This document shows, piece after piece, positions 35,186 through 44,937 of a DNA stretch of 64,000 bases. The notes beneath the pieces are model-generated. The model ran no database searches. It saw only the letters and a program-made list of their open reading frames with translations, and was not told the DNA's origin. The translations under genes and the position numbers were made by a program. The DNA comes from Juglans regia (lineage: Eukaryota > Streptophyta > Magnoliopsida > Fagales > Juglandaceae), in the NCBI RefSeq assembly GCF_001411555.2, contig NC_049911.1, positions 35,663,340 to 35,727,339 of the forward strand. Direction: 5' to 3'. Position 1 is the stretch's first letter, and every line of letters starts with the position of its first letter.

Positions 35186-37000
35186 CACTATAAGAAATAA
35201 GGCTTTTTGCGGTGATTTTATATCTGTTAGAAATAAAATCGCCGCAATAACCTTTAATTGCAGCGATTTTTTACATCGTCGCGATTTTTTTACATCAAGT
35301 TGAAAAATAGTCTTTTGCGGTGATTTTTATACTTTTTACAAAGGACAAATTCGCCGCAAATACTAAATTGATCTTTTGCAGCGAATTGTCAATTTTTGCA
35401 ACGAAACATTCGCCGGAAAAAGTAAATATTTTTTTGCGACGGTTAGTTAATTGCTGCAATTACGAAGGTGGACATTTGCAGCGATTTTTTATGTTTAAAA
35501 ATTCCCAAAAAATAGTATTTCCAGCACTTTTAAAATCTTCACAAAAGTAATCGCTGTAAATACTATTTATTTGCGACAAATTTAAATTTCGCCACTGAAT
35601 TCAGCACGAAGTTTGAAACCGTCGATTGAATTCACTGTAAGTGTTTTTCCGGCGACTTTTATTCGCCACAAATGAGTATTTGGAGTGATATTGTTTTCGT
35701 TGATAATGACTTTTTTCCCAACGAGGTTTGAGGTGTTTGTGGCGAGATTAAGACGCCGTAAAAAGCTAATAAAATTAAATTGCCCGCTCGTTCTCCATTC
35801 ATTTCCCTCCAGTCGTTCCCCCTTACCCTCCCCTTCTCTCTCCCCAACTCATCCTTTCTGGAGCACAACCCACGCCGGTAAGCACAGTCCGGTGCCAGCG
35901 ACCCCACCAAGCCACCTTAGCTCGACGGCCACCCCCTCCTTCTCCCCCAGCCCCCCGCCGATCTATTTCCTCTCCGAATCTGGCCTCACCTCTCTTTCTC
36001 TCTCTCGAATTTCTCTATATCGCCGCCACTAGGGGAGCCGTTCGCCACCACCCACACGTCGACGCCGTCGCCAGTTCTCTGTCGGAGCCCCCTTCTCCTC
36101 CACGCCCAGCCCAATAGCCCGAGACCCTCCCTCTCTCCCTTACTCTGTTCGTAACCCACGGCCACCAGCTCTCCCCAGCGCCACCGTGCTCCTCCCGAGC
36201 CACCACTCTGCACCAAGCAACCACCACGACCACCCCTTTTAGCTTCCTCATTACAGATTTGGCTTGCCATTTACCAATAGACAGTATACTCAATTTATAT
36301 GATGTTTTGCAATATTTTGTCTTTGATATTGTCCTCCTTGTATAATGTTTATGTGGGGAATATGTAGGATATGTAGAATATGGTCCTCCTTTTACAATAT
36401 CTGTGATATGGTCCTCCTTGTTTTATTGGATCTTAGCTAATCTTGAACGCTTAAAAGTTAAAATTACTAAGAACATTGAAGCACGTAGATGATGACTGAA
36501 AAACATGCTCTACAAGCATTTCAGCTAAGGAACTATTTGTTTTTGTCTCAAAACCTTAGGTGGTATATTTGTGGAGAGATGGCATTGTGTATCAGGACAT
36601 GAATTTTGTAAATATCATACCTGAAGGCTAACAATTCTCCTTTATTGGCTTTCTTAGGATTACTAGTTTCGTCGAAGACAACAATCTAATAATTATGATA
36701 TGGAAGACTCGGGCTAAGAAGAATTGATGTCCTATTATGGGTTAGAAACATGCGTCTTGAATGACGGTTACTTTCCCTTCGTTCATTTCTTGTCTTCTTT
36801 GGCCTCTCTCTCTCTCTCTCTCCTCTTGCATACGTATTAGAACACGATTTTTGGGTTTCACTGGTTTAACTTTTAAGTGAGTCAACAATTGCGACGAATG
36901 TCCGGCGCATCATAAATCACTGCGAATGGTTATTTGCATCGATTTTGAGGGTTATTTGCTGTGATTTTTGGTGCTGCAAAATGCCTTATTTCTTGTAGTG
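35186..37000. mobile_element. Non-autonomous CACTA (En/Spm) transposon
   Basis: Left end cactataagaaataaggctt; right end, reversed, cactacaagaaataaggcat. The 1815-bp element has subterminal copies of tttgc(g/a)gcgatttt/cgccgcaa in both orientations over 35200-35700 and again near 36900-36980, as CACTA elements do. Flanking 3-mers are ata and aga, a one-base mismatch for the expected 3-bp duplication. No transposase. It encloses a GC-rich block (35790-36260) and a segment almost identical to 38151-38365. Confidence 0.85.
36629..36845 (+). repeat. Segment inside CACTA duplicated at 38151
   Basis: From taacaattctcctttattgg to cgtattagaacac, 217 bp. It matches 38151-38365 over its whole length with only a few substitutions and a short difference in the (CT)n run. 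Confidence 0.9.
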
Positions 37001-37480
37001 AGAGCTGCTAAGTTCACATGCAACATAGCCAGGGATGGCGACAATGTCTTCTTCGTTCTTTCATCAAGAATGCTGTGTTGTCAGACCTGTTTTATTGTGA
37101 AGTTAGAAGGAGACCTAAGGTTGTATCCAAGTACACAAGAAGTATATGGGAGAATTGCCTAAACAAAAGGACGGAGAAAAACAGCAAATGGGATTATGGG
37201 ATTAAGCCCTAGACCTGCCAACTCCCATCCCACTGAAACAAAGTACCCCTCCATACCCTATAAGCTATGTACTGAACTCCCCACACGTCCCTAAAAAGGA
37301 CCACAAACTCCCCACACAAAGTAAAATCTAAACTGAAGACTCCCTTCTTGATTAAACCCAAGCCTCTTCACACTGTGGCCTTGACATATGCCCACATCAG
37401 TTCTTCCTTTAGCTTCAAATGACAATGCTTCATACTTTTCTGATGAATTAATTAGAAAACCTAACTGCAAGTAGGTTCCC

Positions 37481-38082
37481 TGGGGGTGAAAACCGACCCT
37501 TTCGGTTTAGTTTTTGGGCAAAACCGACGCTGACCAAAAGTTAATTTTTGGGGGAGAAAACTGGCCAAAACCGGTTGATAGGGAGGAGAAACACTGGTTG
37601 AAACCGTTGCTTCATTTCTTTGGCGGTTTATGGTCAGTTCTCATACCGCGCTTCCTCTTAGAGAGTAGAGAGAGAGAGAAGCCGATGCGAGGAAGAAGAC
37701 GAAGTTATTTCGAAACAACGCCACCAAACGGCGTCGTTCTACTTAATTTTTTTTAATACGTTATGAATTAAACGACTAATACCAAACAACGTCAGTTGAG
37801 TTGTGTTTGAAACACAACTACAGGCTTAAAACGACATTGTTCCACTTAAACTTAAACTTAAGTGGAATGGCGTCGTTTTGAGTACAAATTATATATATTA
37901 AAAAAATAGTTTCTTTAGTCGGCCAGTTCAGCAGTTTGAACTAGGTTCAAACTGATGCCAAACCGTCTTATATTGGTTTTCCCTATTTGCTGTCGCACGC
38001 CGACTGGTTCTCCATCAGTTTCGGCTGGTTCTGAGCTCCTTCAGCTGGTCTGAGTCAGTTTCTCTATTTTTTGTACAGCCCT
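37481..38082. mobile_element. hAT-type MITE with AACGACGTCGTTT blocks
   Basis: 602 bp with ends tgggggtgaaaaccgaccct and, reversed, agggctgtacaaaaaataga. Flanked by 8-bp repeats aggttccc (37473-37480) and aggttcct (38083-38090), one mismatch. The interior has ggcgtcgttctacttaa, acttaaacttaaacttaagt and ggcgtcgttttgag, also found at 63400-63620. Non-coding. Confidence 0.75.
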
Positions 38083-38150
38083 AGGTTCCTATAAGGTTAC
38101 AGGACCATAATACTCTTTCTGCTAGAGATTCCACTCTAGTTTTCTCTAGG

Positions 38151-38365
38151 TAACAATTCTCCTTTCTTGGCTTTCTTAGGATTACTAGTTTCGTCGAAGA
38201 CATCAATCTAATAATTATGATATGGAAGACTTGGGCTAGGAAGAATTGATGTCCTATTATGGGTTAAAAACATGCGTCTTGAATGACGGTTACTTTTCCT
38301 TCATTCATTTATTGTCTTCTTTGGCCTCTCTCTCTCTCTCTCCTCTTGCATTCGTATTAGAACAC
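38151..38365 (+). repeat. Partner of the CACTA-borne segment
   Basis: 215 bp almost identical to 36629-36845, in the same orientation and about 1.5 kb away, outside the CACTA ends. No open frame. Probably unique flanking DNA or another repeat. Confidence 0.9.
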
Positions 38366-39034
38366 ATAATTTGGTTCATAAGATGTTGTAGAACATGTAC
38401 AAAAAACTTTTAAGGTTAGCTGTCTGGTTGAGGTCACATTTGATTAAGTATTGATTTGTAAGCTACATGGGGCAAATTTTCAAGGAGAGTTGTTATTGCT
38501 AGAGTTTTTCATCTGAAGCATTTCTATGGATAATTATATGTGAGATCGCTTGAAGCAACAAAAACTGTCTGGCAGTAATAATTTCGGTCTGCAGGATGTC
38601 CGCAGGTGCCTAATGCTTTGAACACAAAAAATGTGCAAAGGTTCACGTTTTTCTTTCGAATGCATATGGGTATGCTAGAAGTAAAGAATTTATATTCTAT
38701 TGTATATAAATTATGAGTAATGTTACATATAATTATAAAATGTATAAATATTGTACAGTCATTTTAAAAATAAGTAAAGTATATTATTAAAAAATTAATT
38801 TTTTTTTATATAAATTCTATATTTATTTATTTTTTTAAATAATTATATAATACTTACATACTCATCGTTACAATTATCATTTTTGATAAATTATTGGGTC
38901 TGAGCAAATGTGCTGTTTATTATCACATTTTACTCGACCATGACCTGTGATAAGCCCGCTCGGTATTACTTTGTTTCCCATTAACATAGGAGCCTTCAAG
39001 GCAATTGATATGAAGAGGGCCCTTTAGTATATCG

Positions 39035-39040
39035 CACGTG
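39035..39040 (+). promoter_or_regulatory. G-box upstream of HY5
   Basis: CACGTG about 650 bp before the HY5 ATG. bZIP proteins of the HY5 class bind ACGT-core G-boxes. Use in this promoter is inferred. Confidence 0.4.
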
Positions 39041-39514
39041 TGTAGCACATGCAGGTATCCCAGGGATCGAGATTCTCAGATTCATGGTAATTGTGAAGGA
39101 GAAACATTACTCCCACAGAATTTGTTTACCGAATTTTATTTTAATTTTAATTTATACTTAATGATTAAGAAACTGTTTTCTAATAAGTTTGTAAATTTTA
39201 TTTTTTTAAAAAAAAATATTTAAAGTGATTTAAAAATATTGAAAGAAGAATCCAAGAAAAAGGAATTTTTTTTTTTTTTTGCACTATTCGGTACCCAGAG
39301 TTGACCAGAATCGAGACCAGTGGTCCCAACTCGTTGCATTACCGCTTCCAACTTCGGTCCCAATCCGTCGGATCAGTATTCAATCCAACGGCCTGGGAAC
39401 TTCCACCACTGTCCTCTGCAAACCTTTGATTCACGCCACTCCTCATGGCTCATAAGTCTCCACGCTCTCACTTTCAAATCCGTCAGATCGAGACGAATCT
39501 AACGGCTGCAAATA

Positions 39515-39520
39515 GACGTC
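39515..39520 (+). promoter_or_regulatory. C-box upstream of HY5
   Basis: GACGTC (in agacgtcatatt) 167 bp before the HY5 ATG. HY5 is known to bind ACGT elements in its own promoter in Arabidopsis, so autoregulation is plausible. Confidence 0.5.
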
Positions 39521-39686
39521 ATATTATTGTTATAATTATTATTATAATTATTATTACTATTATTTTCTCAGCACCCTTGTATTAACTCGCCGTAACATTG
39601 AAGTCCCGCTCTTTTTTGTGTCTGAAAGCCCAAGAATATTTGGCTTGCTGCGTGTCCCCTCTCTCGATCTATTGCTTGTAGATGCA

Positions 39687-41346
39687 ATGCAAGAGCAAGC
39701 AACGAGTTCCATTGCGGCGAGTTCTCTGCCTTCGAGCAGCGAAAGATCTTCGAGCTCTGCTCTTCAGCCTGAAGTCAAAGAAGGTCGGAACTTTCTCGCT
39801 TTGGGATTTTTTTTTTCTTTTGTCAAACAGGTTATCAATTTGGTGCTTTTCTCTCTTTTACTTTAATTTTTTTTTTTCTGATTTCCAATCTTGGCTTTCT
39901 GGAATGTCGAAAATTTTCTCCGCGTGAAATTCCGTCCGCAAATTCTGCAGCTTCTTTTTTTTCCTCTTTCCTTTGTATGATCAGCATTATTCATGATGTC
40001 AAGACAATTGAAATTTCCCTTCCGGGTTTTGTACAAAGTCGAGCTTTTCTCAACTGGGACATTCTGTATTTTCATGGGTATCACTTCTACCTGGGAAATC
40101 CCCGGGATTACCATTACTCCCACCCCTTGCAATTTTTTAATATTTCTTTCTTATATTTAGGTTTGGAGAGTGATGAAGAGATCAGGAGGGTACCAGAGAT
40201 TGGTGGTGAGTCTGCTGGAACCTCAGCCTCGGGGCGGGACACGGGTTCGGTGGCCGGCCCAGACCGGGCTCAAGTTAACGGGGAAGGTCGGAGGAAGAGA
40301 GGCAGAAGTCCAGCTGATAAAGAAAGCAGGCGGCTGAAGAGGTATTAGTTTATAGCTCTTCTGCCCCCTTCCCGATCTATCCGCTTTATTCTATGGGGCC
40401 ACTGGCACTTTTGGTATATAACATTGTGCATTTGGGGGCTGCAAAAAATTGGGAAAAGGTTGCTGAGGAACAGAGTTTCAGCACAGCAAGCAAGGGAAAG
40501 GAAGAAAGCATACTTGACTGAACTGGAAACGAGGGTGAAAGAATTAGAGGAGAAGAACTCTGAGCTCGAAGAGAGGTTGTCCACCTTGCAGAATGAGAAT
40601 CAGATGCTTAGACAGGTATGTACTTCACCATCACATCATACCACAGTAGCCATCATAAATGGTTGTTGAGATATATGGTAGTTAGGCATGTAGTCCTATC
40701 ATTTTCCATCAATGATCAAAACGCCCATGAGCTTGTTGATAATGATCTGATTGGGTGGGTGAGGGTCTTCATGATCAAAGCATATTCGATGTGTTTGCCA
40801 TACAAGTATAGGCATAGGGGCATAGAACCCCCCCCCCCCCCCCCACAAAAAAAAAAAAAACACCACCAAAACAAAAAAAAAGAAAAAAGAGGAGGCTAAT
40901 GGCCATAATTCATATTCTCCCTTGACGTGTCAATCATGGTTGTAAACCACCCTCTCTCTCTCTGTGGCTCAAAAATGGAGATGCACGCTTATGTATATAC
41001 ACCAGCTTGACCTTAACTAACTCACTCCTAATCAGAAGTGGCAAATTAAATACTACAACAGAATTACAACTTCTAATGCAGGGCCTCAGTGAGCCTGGCC
41101 AAACCGGTCAGCGACGAGCAAGTCATGCTTATTAATGAATTTTTGTTTGGGTTCTTGGTATATGAAGTTTCTCAGGTTATTGGAGTTGGCACCTGTGATT
41201 TACCGCTATCTTATCTCAAACCGCAAGTTGCATGACATCTAATTGTTTGCACTTTATCGATTTGATTTTTTCAGATATTGAAAAACACAACAGCAAGCAA
41301 GAAAGGAGGAAGTAGTGGTGCTAATGGCAATGATGGGTCTTTATGA
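39687..41346 (+). CDS. HY5: bZIP transcription factor HY5
   Basis: Master promoter of photomorphogenesis, nuclear, degraded through COP1 in the dark. Four exons: 39687-39783, 40161-40341, 40459-40615, 41275-41346; phases join to 168 residues, the same length as Arabidopsis HY5. Visible parts: [20 protein letters not shown] at the start; acidic [15 protein letters not shown] (casein-kinase and COP1-binding VPE motif, about residues 35-49); nuclear-type basic patch [19 protein letters not shown]; basic region [20 protein letters not shown]; and a leucine zipper to [12 protein letters not shown]. The ATG at 39687 has G at -3. An earlier ATG at 39682 is out of frame. Intron 2 is short (117 bp) with a purine-rich acceptor (gggaaaag). 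Intron 3 carries a poly-C/poly-A run at 40829-40860. Confidence 0.96.
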
Positions 41347-42842
41347 GACCAAAAAAAGGAAGAGCAGGATGCAAGTGTATTTAATAATATTTGGTACATT
41401 ATGAAGTATCAGAAACTGAGAGCATCTCATTCTCGACATGCTTAATTCTAGGTTAGTGTTTTCCTAGGGATTTTTTCCCACTTTTCTCATATCCGTATGC
41501 CATGTAATGCTAGCCTGGCTAATAGCTATGACATCAAACAATGATGGTGGGGCGACAGTGACTATGGTTGTAGTGCCAATGGCGGAAGTGGCGGTGACTG
41601 GTGGAGTGGAAAGTGCAATAGGGGCGTGTGTTAGGTGGATGAACAGTTTACTTAAGTAAGCTTCTTTGGAGAATCTCCATTTGTATATCCTCATCTCAGA
41701 ATCTGTTTGGCATGCATATGTCAATTTTAGCTGGTGTTTACTTGTTTCTCTCTGTGCTGCTTCTTAAGTTAAGCTCATACTATTGACAACAGCGATGTGT
41801 ATGAATTAGCTGGAACAATGCCATTGTTTTCCTCATATTTAACTCGCAATAAATAGCTGGTTTTGGGCGCATTCCATTGAATAATAATTTACGGGAAAAT
41901 ATTGTCTCGAGTGTTTAAATGAATTTGAGGATTTTAAGCAAGTGAGAGATGGGTACAATCTTACAGTATATTTAAATTTGGATGAAAATCCCTGGGTTTT
42001 AGATGTTAAGTTTATTTCGCGTGTGTATCACTAATTCAAGTTGAAATAATAATTTACAATAATTTGGAAAAATTCTAATGTACAATTTAAGGATAATGGT
42101 GGCAGTTAATTTTTTATTTTATTCCTTTTGAACTAGGCAGTGATAAAGATCTTCCGAATGAATACTTAAATATATATATATATATAAAAATAAATAAATA
42201 AATCTTTCGAATGGAAGCAAAAGATAATCTCACTCCAAACCCGAATAGTTTATACAGTAAAATTATTTTTATTGTATAGTTATTTTTATTATAAAATAAA
42301 TTTAACAAATCAAATGAACTCATATCAATTTGTAAAATTATGATATAATTTTTTTTTATAGATGTAACAATACTCATATTATAAAGTAAAATGCTATTGC
42401 CCCAAGTGCCTGCAGGGCATTTTAATTTTTTTTAATGCTTAAAAAATTATTACTAATAAATTTATGTATTTTTTTAATATTTTAAACAAATTAAAAATAT
42501 TTTTAAAGGGCAACCTAATTAATTAGCATATTATAAATATATGTAAATAAAGCTGATGCATGAAGATAAAGAGAACTGCTAGGGCAAGGCAAAATTCACT
42601 TTTTAATTTTATGTGTTTTTTAAAAAGTATTTTTAAAATTATTTTAAATACTATTTTTAATAAATTTATAAATTTATTAAAATAATACTTTCTTTTAACT
42701 GTTAAAAAAAGGGTAAAGAATTTGGTGGTTCTCGGAGTTTCGCTAGTTGATTTTAGTTTTTTTTTTTTACATGTATTTTCAAAAAAAATTTAAAAATTTT
42801 ATTTTTTAAAAAAGTTATAATATTATTTAAAAATAATTATTT

Positions 42843-43054
42843 AGGGCAGGTTTAGGGAATGAGATGAGAATTTTGTGTTTTGTTTTGAAATTTAAAATAT
42901 TATATTTTAATATTATTATTGTTTTGGGATTTGAAAAAAGTGTATTGAAATTTGAAAAAGTTGAATTATTTATTATATTTTATATAGAGATTTGAAAAAA
43001 GTGTAATGATGAGATGAGAATTTTGTGTTTTATTTTATTTACAAAACCTGCCCT
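42843..43054. mobile_element. Tourist-like MITE, family A copy 4
   Basis: Ends gggcaggtttagggaatgag and, reversed, gggcaggttttgtaaataaa. Flanking TTA trinucleotides on both sides match the PIF/Harbinger target duplication. The interior has gagatgagaattttgtgttt at both ends in inverted sense. Confidence 0.75.
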
Positions 43055-43612
43055 TAATCATTAAATAAATTTAAAAAACAAAAACCCAGCGGTAGCCGAG
43101 CGGAAGAGTAGATTTATCCTAAAGAATTTGTCCGTAATCCAAGGTAAATTGCCACTAGTCCACCGACAGCCATAGTCAGATCAATCAATACAGAATTGGA
43201 CTGATTAAATTTATTTTTAAGTTTTAATAAAAAATATATATTTTTCATATATTTGAAATTTTTTTATTTATAATTTTATATTAAATTAATTATTAAATTC
43301 ATCAAAATAATAATATAATATTATTTTTAATAAAAATATTATTTTTTTCATATTTTATAATTACATTAATAATATATTAATTAATAATTTAATTTAATTT
43401 TTATATTATTATTATAAGACAATTAGAGATTAAATGTGAATAAAAAAATTATTAAAGATTAAAAGTGAATAAAAAATATATTTGATAAGTGAACAGTAAT
43501 CCTTTAAATTTAAAAAAATCTATACATTTATTATAGTTTAAAATTGTATATTTTTTGAAAAAATTTATATATTTATTGTAACTTAAAATTTTATATTTAT
43601 CTTTAAGGTTTC

Positions 43613-43785
43613 GTTTGGATCTCAAACTCATCATTATAATTTTTTTAAATTTCAATACAAAATATAATAAATAATTTAACTTTTTTTAAATTTTAAAATA
43701 ATAATAATAATATTAAAAAATAATATTTTAATAATATTTTATCATCTCAATTTAACTCAATTCAATTCACTTTTACGTATAAACA
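43613..43785 (-). mobile_element. Tourist-like MITE, family A copy 5
   Basis: Starts gtttggatctcaaactcatc and runs through ataataataataatattaaa to acgtataaacacaatctt. Same orientation as the copy at 5260. Confidence 0.5.
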
Positions 43786-44073
43786 CAATCTTAATTAATT
43801 TAATGCAACTCTCTTTTTAATAAAATTTATTATATTTTATATTTAATTAAGTTTTGACAAAGCAAATACCAATGCCCTGATTAGAAAACCGGAAGCTACC
43901 GACACTTAGTAGGTAACCCACAGGTGACAGGACAGCCTGTTAACAGCAACGGAAATGTTGCAAAAATTTGGGAAAGCATATACGACGCTTGTCCCCTTCG
44001 ACTGGACCCCGCGTGACTAACGGAATTCAAGTCTCATCTCTCGCTGATAAAATATAAAGAAAAATTATTTTAA

Positions 44074-44108
<35 letters not shown>

Positions 44109-44937
44109 CATTATATTCATTTAACATAAAATATATTAATATTTCATTTTTTTATAATTAATAAATTTAAATAATGTCATTCATCATTCTTTTATAATTA
44201 TTTTTTTACTGTGATATAATATTAAATAATTAAAAACTATTTATTATATTTTATTTTATTTTTAAATTTATCATTAAATGTCTCATAAATTTATAAAAGA
44301 ATGATAAATAAATATTTTTAATAAATATATCCATCCAATAATGACTCATATATAATATATTATATAAAAAATATTTTAATCATAAAAAAATTATATAAAA
44401 ATTATCTCATAAATTAATGTTACTTAACGTGATTCGTCAGATTATAAAATTATTTTTATTATAAAATAGATCTAATAGATTAAATAAAATCATATTATTT
44501 TATAAAATTATTTTATAAAATTTATTTATGAATATAACAGTACTTTATTATATATATATATATATATATATATAATAAATGGAGATTAAAATGAGCCCCA
44601 CGGTCCTACACCTTGCCCGTTGCTGTCCTGAGAGCCGCGTTGGGTTTAGGTACAAGCAGCTACCGTTCCGGCCGGTAGCCACCATTGCTTTATTATCATT
44701 TTTTAGAGATGATAAAGTAATACGCAAAAAGAAATTGATAAAAAGACAGGCTTTAGTCCTTTATGTTGCTGGAAGTGTTGAAACCAGAGGTACAGAGATG
44801 GCGTCCTGAATGGGCGAAGAATTCACAGCATTTGCACCAATCTATTCGCATCCCCTCCTATACCCTCACAACACTGAAATCAGAAGCGGGGATCTCTTCT
44901 GATTTCCCTAAACGAAAGAACCAACTGAGAAAACAAC

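Larger units (their letters stand above)
41347..44937. other. Spacer between HY5 and CesA
   Basis: 41347 to about 41850 is the probable HY5 3' UTR. Then AT-rich repeats: family B at 42244-42400 and 44440-44560, family A MITEs at 42843-43054 and 43613-43785, (TA)n runs at 42173-42184, 44080-44102 and 44550-44574. From about 44790 the sequence becomes leader-like and belongs to the CesA 5' UTR or promoter. Confidence 0.5.

Noticed and set aside
35685..36293. 115-codon plus-strand and ~94-codon minus-strand open frames
   Set aside because: Ser/Pro- or Gly/Arg-rich shadows of a GC-rich CT-repeat block within the CACTA element; no domain features.
43085..43170. tRNA-like start (ggtagccgagcggaagagta)
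   Set aside because: It resembles a D-arm region, but no acceptor-stem pairing, anticodon arm or GGTTCRANYC box follows at the right spacing.
44579..44809. 76-codon ORF before CesA
   Set aside because: No family resemblance; it lies in the CesA promoter/leader region and its stop falls before the CesA ATG.
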